This document shows positions 1 to 11,016 of a DNA stretch of 64,000 nt, one piece after another. Below the pieces are notes generated by a model. It was not told where the DNA came from. It worked only from the letters and a program-made list of their open reading frames with translations, and ran no database searches. The translations under genes and the position numbers were made by a program. The stretch is from Omphalotus guepiniiformis (taxonomy: Eukaryota; Basidiomycota; Agaricomycetes; Agaricales; Omphalotaceae). The stretch covers positions 1,674,001 to 1,738,000 of the forward strand of contig JAQOOI010000076.1 of NCBI GenBank assembly GCA_028554645.1, read 5' to 3'. Position 1 is the stretch's first letter, and each line of letters starts with the position of its first letter.

Positions 1-1
1 A

Positions 2-94
2 AAGCGCATGGCTGCTGGGCTTCCTCCTCTTCCGCCTGTCCGTCGGTCCCCTGTCATAGGTAAAGGCATCATATCGCGTCCCGGAATTGACTGA
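2..94 (+). CDS. Possible 3' end of a gene entering from the left
   Basis: A frame open from the left edge reads a Pro/Arg-rich tail (for example PPLPPVRR) and stops with TGA at 92-94. It is followed by a long pyrimidine-rich stretch without good coding signal, as expected for a 3' UTR. The piece is only about 30 codons and has no recognisable domain, so this could equally be non-coding DNA. Confidence 0.2.
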   Translation, partial: KRMAAGLPPLPPVRRSPVIGKGIISRPGID

Positions 95-1817
95 TTCTCA
101 ATGTTGTCTTCGTCTATGATTTTTCTGGTACAGCGGAAGGTCCTTCTCCCAGTTATCGAAAGAGAGCCCCGGTCCCACAGCCTTCGGTTTACCGTAGGGC
201 GTGAACAAGCTTGTACATGGTGAGGTTGATCTCTTTCTGATCGGGTTTTTTTCCGTCGGTACAATGAAAACTGACGTGTACTGTTTTTTTCCATCACCCG
301 CCCTGCATACGACTTTCGCGACCTTCGCTACAGATGTAGACTCCCACTCCACCTTAACACGTTGGGATTTTTTGCCATCCCCGACTTGTTCTCCGTTTTT
401 CCTTCGCAACTATCACCTTGCCGTTCTCACGGAAGGAGTGGATGTATGCCTTCCCACCAAATGCACTGGTACATAGACAGTTTATCCTTCATCGACGGGA
501 CACCCACACTCCTTAACCGACCATGGGGGTGCTTCATGCACCCCTCGAAGGACCGTTGTTGATGATACTCACTACCTACACTCCGCCGTTGTCTGTTCTT
601 TCTCTCGCGATTATATTTTTATCTTTTGCCTAGCACCCCTCCCCTGCTATCATTTATCATTCGATATACCCCGATCTGCTTCCCGTTACATACCACTCCC
701 GCTCTCGCTTTTAGGACCACGTAGACTCTGCTTAGACTTTTCTTTACCTTACTTCCCTCTCTTCCCATTATTTATTCACTTCCTTTCGTCGTTGTTAAAA
801 CTCACCCACCCTAGACATATACACGACCGTCTTGGAACCCTTCCTCTAGATTCAGGCGACCGTCGTTTATGAACTATTTTATGACCTTAGACGTAGCGGG
901 ACTTTTCTGTTCTGTTTAATTACCCCCTACCATCTTTACGCTGCGTCTGATGCTTATTGACTTTTGACTCTCCTAGAACATTAGATGCTTTCAATGAGAA
1001 TCGCGCCAGACTTGCACTCTATCCAGATTGATTGCGAATCTAGCAGGCATATGTGTACAAAAGATATTTTCGTGTAAAGGCCACAAACGTAGCTTTTCCC
1101 TTGGCATATATGCGTGTCTCGCACATACAAACCAGCTGAGGTCTTTAGTGGGCTTCCCTCCGCCTCCCCATTCTTGCTCAGGCTAGATCATAGACGAAGA
1201 AGCAGTCCTGACGGAGGCGATGAGCATGAGCATGAAGATGCTAAAAGATCTACTGTTCGTCTCTCCAAGCGCTTTCCATCCTTTTATTCAATACCCTTCG
1301 CATTGATGCTCCTCCAATAATCGATATAGCTTATGATTCAGATCCTATTAATTGCCTTGAGTGGTCGAACTCTCAAACGAGGCAGGAAATCATCTCGGCT
1401 CTGCCTTCTAGGTTGGGAAGAACATAAAATTGGCAGCGCGGTATATACGAATCAAATCTTTCCTATGCATATATTTCTGAACATTTCCCGAGCCGTCACT
1501 CTAGCGGTGTGGTATAGCGTCGGTATATCAAGCGTAGACGTCAGGCCGTCCAACCATGCACGGTTTTGATGAATTCGACGATTCGTCGATAGTTGATGAA
1601 TAGCGCTCCTCATTGGAGTGTTCAACTTGGTGTATATATTCGACGCCTGGAACGTGACGTATTGAAAGCAATAGCAAGCCTGATAAGTATTCCCATTACA
1701 GTTACATGCAGACACGTCTCTACTCCTGAGCTGAACGACTTGCTGACCCTACAACGGAGGGTAACGAACCACTGACTCGACGCGACGCAATATGAACCAC
1801 CATCTTCCCTCTTTGTG
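95..1817. other. Long non-coding stretch
   Basis: No convincing gene is seen. The first 900 bases are strongly C/T-rich on the plus strand, like a long UTR or promoter. The longest reading frames are under 105 codons, overlap on both strands and match no family. The stretch 1450-1815 may hold a 3' exon of the minus-strand gene to its right, because that gene's last codons contain a GTAAGT donor-like site. Confidence 0.5.
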
Positions 1818-2570
1818 TCACTTACCAGAGCTTACCCCCATTACCGTATCCCCCTTAATTCCTTCATCATCCCTACCGGCATAAACTGCAACAGGGTTAA
1901 AGAAAGGAGGAAGCGACCAAGATCTCTGCGGCATTCCCGTAGACTCATTATACGGCGGCACCGCGTATGGTGGCCGGGCCTTCGAGGGTTGGTCGTCGAA
2001 AGCGCGCTGACCACTCGTGATGAACCCGAAAGGCTTGTCAGTGGAAGTAGAAGGCGGAGGAGTATCGGACGGGGATTCGAGATGAAAAGACGAAGACGCT
2101 ACAAAACCAAAACCAGAAGCCACAGCGGCTTGAAGGTAACATTCCACCCTCAACTCCTCAAACGATCCTAGGTCGGCACGAGAAGCTGTGATGCTTTGCA
2201 GGTATAGCATTCCTCTATGATCTGGCTTGATTTCAACAGGTAACATCGTAGGATCCACCGACGCAACAGCATCGTTCCAGCGTTTCCTAGAAACTGCAAC
2301 CCTCTTGGAACCCGCGACCCTCCTCGCACGAGGTCGCGTCACTTCGACCATAGTGAGGAAGGCGTCGGCTTCTGCTGGTGGAACTTGGCTTTGGGAGCCA
2401 GTCTGCCCCACAGTGGTTTCCTCCTTGTCCTCCTCGACGTCGTCGATATCATCGAAGAGGAGGAGCGTGGATAGATCGGAAAGATGGGGTATTTTCGTGG
2501 AGGTTGGGGGAACGGAGGCTTCAGAGGAAGGGCACAGGTCGCGTTGGGTGTAGTAATGGTCCATTTCCAT
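1818..2570 (-). CDS. Hypothetical protein, unknown function
   Basis: This is a 250-residue open frame starting with ATG at 2570. The product is not recognised. It has an acidic patch near residues 38-50 (DDIDDVEEDKEE), a basic segment near 75-95 (RPRARRV, SRKRW) and a Ser/Thr/Pro-rich second half, with no signal peptide or membrane segment. A TATA-like TTATAAG lies about 80 bases upstream on the minus strand. The stop codon is suspicious: the last codons read GGTAAGTGA, which contains the consensus splice donor GTAAGT. The true protein may continue in a further exon to the left. Confidence 0.55.
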   Translation of the reverse strand: MEMDHYYTQRDLCPSSEASVPPTSTKIPHLSDLSTLLLFDDIDDVEEDKEETTVGQTGSQSQVPPAEADAFLTMVEVTRPRARRVAGSKRVAVSRKRWNDAVASVDPTMLPVEIKPDHRGMLYLQSITASRADLGSFEELRVECYLQAAVASGFGFVASSSFHLESPSDTPPPSTSTDKPFGFITSGQRAFDDQPSKARPPYAVPPYNESTGMPQRSWSLPPFFNPVAVYAGRDDEGIKGDTVMGVSSGK

Positions 2571-2808
2571 GATTGTGTAAGTTGATAGGATTTAGAGTGA
2601 AGGTTTGGGGGTGAAAGAGAGATGGTGAGAAATCTGGAACCCAGCCTTATAAACGTTTTGAACGCATACCATACAGGGTATTGTTATGAATAGGTGGGAA
2701 GTGGCAGCAAGTGGGCCAAACACGCGGGTCGCGTGCCACACAAAGGGAGAGACACAGAAAAATTACCCGAAAAGGCAATCCTTCAACCTAATCGAGCTCC
2801 CATTGTCT

Positions 2809-4029
2809 CTAAATCTTCCTCGCGACCCAAAACTCGGCCTGATATACCCACCTCATCATAGCCTGCTCGTCCTTGGTGTATTCACACTCTACTGTCCTCA
2901 TCTTAAGCGCACTCCCATCGCAATTCTTGCTATTGCAAAGGCAAGCACTTGTATCGCTGTCCAGACGGGGATCCGGGTCCCCAACAATCTGAAAGCCAAC
3001 CTCCTTAGCAGCTTTGAGCACCTCCTCCAAGCTCAACTCTAGCCTCGCCTGGCCTCCACCCGGCCAAAGCAATGGTCCAAGGTTAATCCACGTCCCACCA
3101 GGTCTAAGCAACGCGTAGATTTGGTCGAGAGTAGCAAGCACATTTGTCGATGTATCGATGAAGAATAACGTCACTATCACATCGTACTCCTCAGCGCCCG
3201 TTCCAGCTGAGCCGAGCAACAAAAAGTCCCCAGGCAGTATCGAAAACTTCTCGTCCACCCTTGGAAGTACATCAGGGAACCTCAGGCCGCGAAATACACC
3301 GTCTCGTGTACGTTGGTGAGAGAACCAATGCGCGTAAGGGTGCACTTTGCACTCATCCACTTGAAGTTGCGTATCTGAGTCGGAAAGGAGAAAGTCGAGA
3401 GCTAGGAGCATATACCCCGATATTTCATTCGCAGTGACCGTGAATCCAAGCCGCGAAATGTCCCATGCAAGTCGTGCGAGGCCTGCACCTGGGATTAGGA
3501 TCTTTATCTCGTCTCGAGAGGGATAGAGGTGTGTCAAAGCTTGAATTATAGGCGTATGGATTATCCGCCGTTCGAAGGCGCCAGAATCACTCCAGTCGCG
3601 TACTAGGTGTTTGAGGGTTTCAATTACGCGTGTTAAGTGCGCCGGGTTCCGAGTGTCCTTTCTACCTCCTGTTATCTCTGGGTGTTTTCTCTCAGCACAT
3701 TGGACTATCCTCCGAGTGACCTCTTCGTTCTCTCTGATTACCTCCTCCAAACGCTTGAGTTTATCCGGGTAGCCTAGGGCATAGCCTATTCTCTTATGTC
3801 GAAGAGAGACGGAAGTAGACGCGTAAGAAGAGCGCATCTGTGCGAGTGTTTGGTGAGCGAGGATTGGATATGTGAGGTAGGCTGTATAAGCTGTTTCGAG
3901 AGAAAATGGAGCGGGAACTGAGGAAGAAGTTTTGGTCGTTAATGGCCATAATGCTGTATCTAAGAAGAAGCGGTAAGTTAGATAGAGAATAATCAGAGCA
4001 AAAAGTATCGCAAGCGTAGTGTCTGTCAT
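2809..4029 (-). CDS. Carnosine N-methyltransferase family protein (N2227-like)
   Basis: This is a 406-residue single-exon protein with an ATG start at 4029. Its core matches the N2227-like/CARNMT family, SAM-dependent methyltransferases that methylate a histidine imidazole in small peptides. Visible motifs are the SAM-binding segment ILIPGAGLARLAWDI, followed by ANEISGYMLLALDFLL where the family usually has NE(F/I)SxxMLLxxxFxL. The later strand YDVIVTLFFIDTSTN and a LRPGGTWINLGPLLW segment are also present. The first 25 residues form a likely membrane helix (LAILFALIILYLTY), so the enzyme may be anchored rather than soluble. Its native substrate in fungi is not shown by the sequence. The gene stands head-to-head with the gene starting at 4731. 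Confidence 0.85.
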   Translation of the reverse strand: MTDTTLAILFALIILYLTYRFFLDTALWPLTTKTSSSVPAPFSLETAYTAYLTYPILAHQTLAQMRSSYASTSVSLRHKRIGYALGYPDKLKRLEEVIRENEEVTRRIVQCAERKHPEITGGRKDTRNPAHLTRVIETLKHLVRDWSDSGAFERRIIHTPIIQALTHLYPSRDEIKILIPGAGLARLAWDISRLGFTVTANEISGYMLLALDFLLSDSDTQLQVDECKVHPYAHWFSHQRTRDGVFRGLRFPDVLPRVDEKFSILPGDFLLLGSAGTGAEEYDVIVTLFFIDTSTNVLATLDQIYALLRPGGTWINLGPLLWPGGGQARLELSLEEVLKAAKEVGFQIVGDPDPRLDSDTSACLCNSKNCDGSALKMRTVECEYTKDEQAMMRWVYQAEFWVARKI

Positions 4030-4730
4030 CGCTGTTGCATGAAAAGTTCAAAGCACGCGACTGACCTGTGACCATCGCGACGCGTACCTGGCAGATTTGT
4101 ATATATTTATTTTCAGGGCTTCCGCCCTATTTCAGCCCGCCGACCGGTGTCGAAGGCCGCTCGCGTCGTCATTATCAACAGATGCCGTACCCGAACTCCT
4201 CCTTTCTTGCTCCTAACCATCAGCTCTTCAAACCTTCAAAAAGGAAGCAAGAAGAACAAGTTATAGAAGGTAACGTTCACTGTTTTCCAAATCATGAGAA
4301 CCCTATGCTTAAAGGTTATCAGTTTTCCACTTTGTAGACATTTTTCGTTCAACCTTGGAAACCACAACTCCTTCCATCCGTTTACGCAAACTAAACGCAG
4401 GGAACAAGCACGTTTCTTGCACGACTGAGCTGCCTGACGCTAGCTAGCAGCTTCAAGTCGCTGACGAATAACCGATCGAGGAAAAGCATCAGCGTGTAAA
4501 TGTTCACGCATAGATCAACTCATTCATCACCTTCTCCCTGCACATCTGTCACCCCAAATATTTTCTTCTCTCTTTCCGTGAGTGTCTAACGTTGCATTTC
4601 AGCGGAAATAATTGACCGAACTTCTATTACATAGGGTTGAAAAACACAAGTGACTTTACTTATAGCGCCACTCACCTTACCAAGCAATAACTCTACGTAG
4701 AAGGGTTTCTTGATAGGCCCCTTAACAAAC
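4030..4730. promoter_or_regulatory. Divergent intergenic region between two genes
   Basis: This stretch of 700 bases separates two divergently transcribed genes and should carry both promoters. No extra gene is seen; the longest frame (4068-4337) has no recognisable content. I could not identify a definite TATA box or other named site. Confidence 0.4.
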
Positions 4731-6623
4731 ATGGGAGACGCCTGCTCTGAACTCTCTTTTTGCGAATCCCAATCAGCCTTATCATCTACGCTGGTTACCA
4801 CACCCTTCTCTACCCAAGACTCCCTCGTAAAGCGATCTCTTACCCATATCGAGTCCCATGGTGCAGGAAGCCACACAGGTATAAAAGCAGCTACAGTGTG
4901 TAATCTCAAACCACCACAACCACCTAAACTGCACGCGAGCGGGTTTGGATTAAACCGTCTTTCCCCGAACCGTCTTCCCGGCGTTTCTCTGGCAATGTAT
5001 CAATCGCAGGTGGCAGGGAAAGGACCTATACAGCCTCATGTGACGAATTTGCCTCGTAGACAGGTGAAGGCAAAGGCAAAGGCGAACGAAAAGGGTCGTG
5101 GACGTGGTATTGGTGTGGTCGTCAATCGCGATATGGCTGATACCTCACCATCCGCTAGACGTCCGACGTTACAATCAAGAGTCACACTTACAAAAGACAA
5201 CTACACCCTCGAACGCAGCCCTGGTCCAACCCCGAGCACTACCCTCGATACAAAAGCAAACGCAATCTCTATCCATCGCTCCTCATCAGCTGAATCAGTC
5301 AGAGGAAGAAGTTCTATCTCGGCACACTCCCCCTCATCACATTCACCTTCGCTTAACAGATTTAATATCGCCAACCCCAGCTCCCCCACGCTTTCGCTAC
5401 TATTCGCACAACGTCCGCTCTTCCCATCGCATACACCCACGATAGAGGCGTTATCTTCGAGTCAAAATTTGATACCGAAAGCAAAGGGACATATTCAACC
5501 TCATGTAAATAATATTCCACGTCGAACGCGGAATCGGAAGGGTTTGTTGAATAGGTTACGTGATGGTGGAGATGAGGTGTTACCGGAGCCGGAACCTGGA
5601 AAGGTGCGGGAGGAAAAAAGTAAAGAATGGATGTTGAGGAAGTGTTTGGAGGCGGTAGGAAGGAAGGAGGAGGAGGAGATGAGCGTGTGGGTTTCGTATG
5701 CGTTCGATGATGACGGTGCTGCGAATGGCGTTGACGTGAGGATACAAAGGGATTCTGATACGGAAGATGATGAAGAAGAAGAGACAAACCACAAAGAATT
5801 CGAACGGGAGTTCGAGGAAGATGTAAGGGTGTGCGAGGGTGGAATTATCAGGGTATCATACCAAGACAACGGGCATCTAGGCGAGGACGAAGCTTATAAG
5901 GGACCGTCGTGGGATGGGAAGGAGTACATTCTCAGGTTATACATTCCCCTCGACCTAACTAGAGACGATGGCGTCCCACGGTTATCTAAAGAGCAACTTC
6001 GAGTTGCAGGGGAGTTCATAGAAAGGGTTTACTCGAACTCCAGGTCATCGAAAACACCTTGCACTCCCTCATCCACAAACCCTTCTCTCTCCGTACCATC
6101 CTCTCCTATTCCTATAACCCCCCATTCTCCTTCTATCTCCGCCCTACCACCCCAACGGTTACCACAAAAACGGAAATTGCTTCTCATGGTCCCACCCGGT
6201 TGTGAAAGTGACGCATTAGCACTGATAGTCCTCACTTTTGAAGTTACGCGTAGATTAGAATCTCAAACTGCACTTTCTTCTCCGCCCTCGGCTTCGTCTC
6301 CTTCTTTGCCTTCTTCGACGTCTACTCTACCCTCTCCTTCTCCTTTGACTGCGTCCTCGTCGTCTACATCTTCTCTCCTGTCGTCGTCTTCCTCGTCTTC
6401 CTCCTCATCGTCCTCGTCGTCTCCACGGATGCAAGAACGTTCTCACTCGGCTTCACCTCCGTCGCTGGAATTCCCGCTCCCACCTCTGATAGGAACCTCA
6501 AGTGGAAGAACGCTTACACTTCTTACTCGGTTATACGACCTTGAGGATCTTGGTATGCCTTGGCGGGGTTCACTTTCGTGTGATGGGGTTGAGTGGTTGG
6601 ATGAGGTGTTGTGTGATGTTTAG
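4731..6623 (+). CDS. Disordered Ser/Pro-rich protein with two QPHV-NxPRR peptides
   Basis: The frame opens earlier at a TTG, but the first ATG is at 4731, giving 630 residues. No catalytic family is recognised. The N-terminal half is low-complexity Ser/Pro/Arg and holds two copies of a conserved peptide: GKGPIQPHVTNLPRR near residue 97 and AKGHIQPHVNNIPRR near residue 251. The middle is acidic (DTEDDEEEE). The C-terminal half has an ordered-looking block (EYILRLYIPLDLTRDDG, then KLLLMVPPGCESDALAL) interrupted by a long poly-Ser run at about 6285-6425. That block faintly recalls a degenerate phosphatase-like or Rossmann-like fold, but the evidence is too weak to name it. A third copy of the peptide is in the gene at 21283. 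Confidence 0.7.
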   Translation: MGDACSELSFCESQSALSSTLVTTPFSTQDSLVKRSLTHIESHGAGSHTGIKAATVCNLKPPQPPKLHASGFGLNRLSPNRLPGVSLAMYQSQVAGKGPIQPHVTNLPRRQVKAKAKANEKGRGRGIGVVVNRDMADTSPSARRPTLQSRVTLTKDNYTLERSPGPTPSTTLDTKANAISIHRSSSAESVRGRSSISAHSPSSHSPSLNRFNIANPSSPTLSLLFAQRPLFPSHTPTIEALSSSQNLIPKAKGHIQPHVNNIPRRTRNRKGLLNRLRDGGDEVLPEPEPGKVREEKSKEWMLRKCLEAVGRKEEEEMSVWVSYAFDDDGAANGVDVRIQRDSDTEDDEEEETNHKEFEREFEEDVRVCEGGIIRVSYQDNGHLGEDEAYKGPSWDGKEYILRLYIPLDLTRDDGVPRLSKEQLRVAGEFIERVYSNSRSSKTPCTPSSTNPSLSVPSSPIPITPHSPSISALPPQRLPQKRKLLLMVPPGCESDALALIVLTFEVTRRLESQTALSSPPSASSPSLPSSTSTLPSPSPLTASSSSTSSLLSSSSSSSSSSSSSSPRMQERSHSASPPSLEFPLPPLIGTSSGRTLTLLTRLYDLEDLGMPWRGSLSCDGVEWLDEVLCDV

Positions 6624-7209
6624 TGGGTTAACGAACTCGAACTGTTTGTGCGTTCTGGTTGTGGTCAATCTGCTTGACTGCCCGTTCGATGAACTCTGGC
6701 GACAAGATCTTTTTGCCTCATATAGAAACATTTTTGGCATGCTTGCTCTCATCTTCCTTTTCTTACTAGATAGATAATCTAGACACGAGCTGAGCGCTCC
6801 TGCTCCTGTTCCCTTTTCACTTCCTGTTCGCATTAAGTTATTCATTTCCTGCGACCTTCACCTTCGATTTATTCCAACCAGCCTCACGCTCACGTACGCT
6901 CATGATAAACCATCTTCTAGACTCACCTATCTATCCAATTGTACCTATCTATTATCTTATGTATCAGTAGGGCTCGATTTACCTTTCTTGATTCGTTTCA
7001 TAGAGATATGTAGCAAAGATGACACGGGATGATATAAAATATACATACATACATGGTGTACATAGATGCACGAATCTCAAACCAGCCAGTGGAAGGGTCA
7101 TTCAAAGAGGTGATAAAGATGATTTATAGATTATTATGCGCGATTTGATATTACTACGAGAGCCTTCTATGTTAACCTCTATACAAGTATGAGTTGAGTT
7201 CCAATTTCC
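6624..7209. other. Convergent intergenic region
   Basis: 3' flanks of two convergent genes. The stretch is AT-rich and contains a short CATA run near 7040-7055. No gene was found. Confidence 0.5.
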
Positions 7210-9737
7210 TCATCTTTCTTCCCCTAGGCTAGCAATCAGCTGACTCAGCCCAACATCATCTTCGATCTAAAAGAAAGAAAGGGCATCAGCGAACATTCTA
7301 TATGCACGAACAACCCGAAAACACGTCGACAACGCCACTAACCTGATGCTTCATAACACCCTCCTCTCTCCCAGCCGAAGATTTAAACATCCCGTCGATT
7401 TCCTCAAGCGAAACGTTCGCTGTCTCTGGGACGCTATACGTCGACCACAGGTACGCGAGGAAACATGCTGTGGAGAATATCATGAAGGTTCCACTATGTA
7501 TAACAAGGTGACAAGATCAGGGAACGGCAGGGTAAGCCAATGGCGGGAAAAAAGGAAGAACTCACGAAGCGGACCATTCAATCGTTACGGGAGTGATCAA
7601 GCCGATGAGGACTGTAGAGATTGAGTGGTTAATGATGGATAGAGTAACAAGGGGATGGGACGAGGGCAGTAAATACGAAGTGGTGGACTTACAATTATTT
7701 AACCAAACCGAGGCGGTAGACAAAGCCACGCCTTTGCTTCTTATTGAAAGAGGGAAGACTTCACTTGGGAGGACCCAAGCAACAGGACCGAAAGAGACAC
7801 CGTAAGAGGCTGTGAATGTGTATATGCATCTGTCAAAAGACCCGAGTCAGTCGCTAGTTGCACGAATAAGAATGATAGAAACGTACGTGACTGCCGTCCA
7901 GGCTGCAGTAGTGTGTGATGGCCAATCAGAAGCGAAGAGTAGAATCTAGTGGAAGAACATCAAGCTGAGGACGACAAGATATAGAAAACTAATGCTAACG
8001 GTTAAGGCGATGATAAAGTGGGAGCACGTCATGACCGTACTACCGTATCTTAGTAAAGGTTTCCTACCTGTAAAACGATTCATCAGTACAAATCTTTCGA
8101 CACACAAGACGAGCGAGAAGTAACATACCCCATCGGTCAATATATGCTATAGCCGGTAACACAGCGAAAAACTGCACAATCCCAATACCACCCGAGACGA
8201 GCAGAGTGATGTTGTCACCAGTAAGTCCGATACTTTTCACGAGAGTGGGTCCGTAATACAACAAGGCATTGATTCCACTCCATTCTGTTGGCACCAGTCA
8301 ACTTCACGTTGGGGGAATAAAGTCTTACGAGATATACTGACGTTGAAATGTAGCCATCAACACGGCCACCATCGTTCGGTCTCTGTAATTCTTCCCAAAT
8401 AACCTCTTCCAGACTCTCCATTCATGCGCAATTCCCGTCTGTTTGGACTCTTCCGCGACACCAAGGGTACGGTGGATCATAGTGGCTTCCACACGCATTT
8501 CCAACATTTCGATCTAGAATATGAGGTTTAGGGGATTGTACGAGTAGACTGAGAGATACACGCGTACTCGAATGAGCGGATCACTATCCGCCTCTTCGAT
8601 AGTTCTCAGACGTAATCTCGCCAAACTGACAAGAGCGTCGTCGTATCTGCCTTGTAAAACAAGCAATCGGGGTGATGCCGGGAGGAATGCGCATCCGATT
8701 ATGAGAATGAGAGCTGGAATTATTTGAACACCTAGAGGAATACGCCAAGAGAGGGATCCTTGGACTATACGGCAGTCGTAAGAAACGTGAATAGATGCAG
8801 GATAGAAACGAACGTACTGTCTCTTGTAAAATATCCAAGCCAAAACCCCAAAACCACACCTGAAACAATAGCGAGTTGTTCCAACGCCATGAGCGAGCCT
8901 CGAACTTCTGGTGGGCTAATTTCAGCCATGTATAACGGCGACAACATACTGTAACAGCACGTCGTTAAGTCAAGGATGAAAGAAAAAAGAACAGGCGTGA
9001 CCTATGCCGACCTCAGCGCCCCAACACCGATACCTCCAATTGCTCGTCCAATGAAGATGTCACTGAGTGTTTGAGCACCACATTGGAAGGCGGAACCGAC
9101 GCAGAATATTACTATCATGAATGAGATACCAAGCATTTATTCGTACGTAGAAAGTGACTCTCACAGCAAGCAATCAGTATCGAAATCCTTCTTGAGTACC
9201 CATCGGCGAAGATACCAGCTAACAAAGCCCCGATGAGCGCACCTAACTCAAGAACAGCAGCTACGAGATGTCTGAGACTCTGTACGGACCGATGAGGATC
9301 CCAGAAGTAACTCAACTCATAATGCCTTTCTGTAATGGAGTGATAGGCCAACGTAGCATGAAGTCGTTCATTACCAACACGTTCGCAATCTATGCAAGAA
9401 ATCCCGTTCATTCATCCATTCTTCGTCACAAGAATCTCAGATATGAAGTACTCACAACGCCTTGATCGTAACCAAAACTTAACCCTCCTATACTCGCAAA
9501 CACAGCACAAAGCAAAGCATAGTAGTTGTGTGCTAGTCCAGCTAGCCCTTTCGGCCCATACATATACGTATACGTGCCATCGGAATGCAACGTTATTTGA
9601 CCGCCATGTGAGGTTTCCCGTACGAATTCTCCTCTTCGGCGACCTGAAAGCAGTCCGTTTGTTTCCGATACAGCGTCTTCGTGGTTCTCTGCATCTTCAG
9701 CTGTCCTTGGGAGTCGTTCATAAGCGCTAGCCGTCAT
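7210..9737 (-). CDS. MFS sugar transporter-like protein
   Basis: A multi-exon major facilitator superfamily gene runs from ATG at 9737 to TGA at 7210-7212. Ordered sugar-porter landmarks appear across the exons: SIGGLSFGYDQGVV in the first helix; NDFMLRWPITPLQKGI; then after a GTTGAG..TAG intron AVLELGALIGALLAGIFAD followed by YSRR (the loop 2-3 signature); SPPEVRGSLMALEQLAIVSG; a LPASPRLL variant of PESPRxL; SGINALLYYGPTLVKSIGL; and near the end VPETANVSLEEID. The last exon encodes IEDDVGLSQLIASLG. The substrate is not shown; hexose/quinate-type porters share this layout. About nine short introns are needed and each was inferred by eye, so exact limits are approximate. Confidence 0.88.
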
Positions 9738-9949
9738 ATTTGCAGGTCCGGCTGGATGTATGCTAAGAAATTATACAATTGCAACAAAAACAAAACGAGA
9801 AGACACACCGTTTATTGAGTAAAGTAGTGACTAGAATTGATAGTATAGAATTATGAATGCAAATGAGAAGAGAGGTCCATACAGAGCTTTCGGAAACTTG
9901 TAATGTGCATCAGTACACTGCCCGGGTCCAAGCTACGGACGGCAACGTA

Positions 9950-9962
9950 ACGCGTTACGCGT
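9950..9962. promoter_or_regulatory. Two adjacent MCB (ACGCGT) boxes
   Basis: Two ACGCGT hexamers lie one base apart (9950-9955 and 9957-9962) inside a GTAACGCGTTAC palindrome, about 50 bases before the ATG of the HNH gene. ACGCGT is the MluI cell-cycle box bound by MBF/Mbp1-type factors in fungi. A related AACGTTAC sequence follows. Binding here is inferred, not shown. Confidence 0.5.
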
Positions 9963-10008
9963 TACAATAACGTTACGCCTTTGCCGCGCTCTCGCTTTGC
10001 TGACGCTG

Positions 10009-11016
10009 ATGGCACCTCTGTCCATATTTCCACTTCCTCTCCCGTCCAACAAGCCTCCCGATGGATATCGTTGGGAAGCGCGTGAACTATCGGATTTGTC
10101 GACGACCACTGCGTTCAACACTGGAATAGACCAGCGAGACAAGTTTCTCGGTCTACCTCGCTGCGTCATTTGTGGGTACAAGACTACGGTAGTTCTCCAA
10201 CATTGTCACATTATCAGGGAATCAGAGCCAGAATTTGTCAGTTGTCAGTTGAAAAAGGATCGATATCTCAGGAGCTAACGCGAGATGTAGTGGTCCGACC
10301 TCAGATCCCGCAATTGGATCCCTTCGCAGGCCAAACGCAGCCTCCGACATGAGCCATGCAATGGCCTGCTTATGTGTAGCATCCATCACATTATGTTCGA
10401 CACATATGATTTCTTCATACGTTTCTTCCCCGAAGTGTGTTTGATTTCTCGTCCACATGGATCAAGTCTTCACTGGAATTAGATTCGCAAATTTGTGTTT
10501 GTCAACTTCTCCGGAAATCCCGAATCTCAGCAATACCACGGCAAAGCTATCGCCCTTGACATCAAGGATCACCATGCGCCCTTTCCATCCCTATTCATCA
10601 TCCAGGAGATGCGCGTCCGTGGATTCCACCCCTTCCAACCAGTCGATCCAGACATGCCTGATGAGATTCCCTGGCAAGACTGGGTTTCAACTGACGGCGT
10701 GTTCGACAATGCCTTAGGTTCTTTCAAACGTACGAGTCCTCCAGACGGTGGCGATGACCGTGGCGATGACCGTGTCTCTTTGCAATCACCTCTGCAGTTC
10801 CAGCCTACGATGAAAGCAAGCGGCGCGCCGTCTGGTGGACGCACGTTAGCGTTGAACGAAGATGTCATGGCTGAGATCCTTGCGGCGACGCGTGCTTCAC
10901 CGTCGTGGAAGGCCTGTCAGATGGAGGGCACGAGCTGGACTGGCACGGCGGAAGAAAATATCCAGAAGTATGTCTCCAAAATTGGCGTAGAGTCGGAAGG
11001 TTGTGGGCCATCTTGA
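10009..11016 (+). CDS. HNH endonuclease-domain protein (basidiomycete family)
   Basis: Three exons: 10009-10236, 10291-10434 and 10483-11016. The introns are 54 and 48 nt, the first with a GCTAAC branch site, and the frame is kept for 301 residues. The HNH core is visible: RCVICGY (Cys52, Cys55), LQHCHII (His65, His67), then CNGLLMCSIHHIMFD (Asn100, His108/109), followed by DTYDFFIRF. The downstream segment (KFVFVNFSGNPE, YHGKAI, EMRVRGFHPF, IPWQDW) is the conserved tail of a large Agaricomycete family of HNH proteins of unknown biological role. The C-terminal third is low complexity (GGDDRGDDR). The catalytic residues look intact, so nuclease activity is possible but unproven. The promoter holds two MCB boxes. 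Confidence 0.82.
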
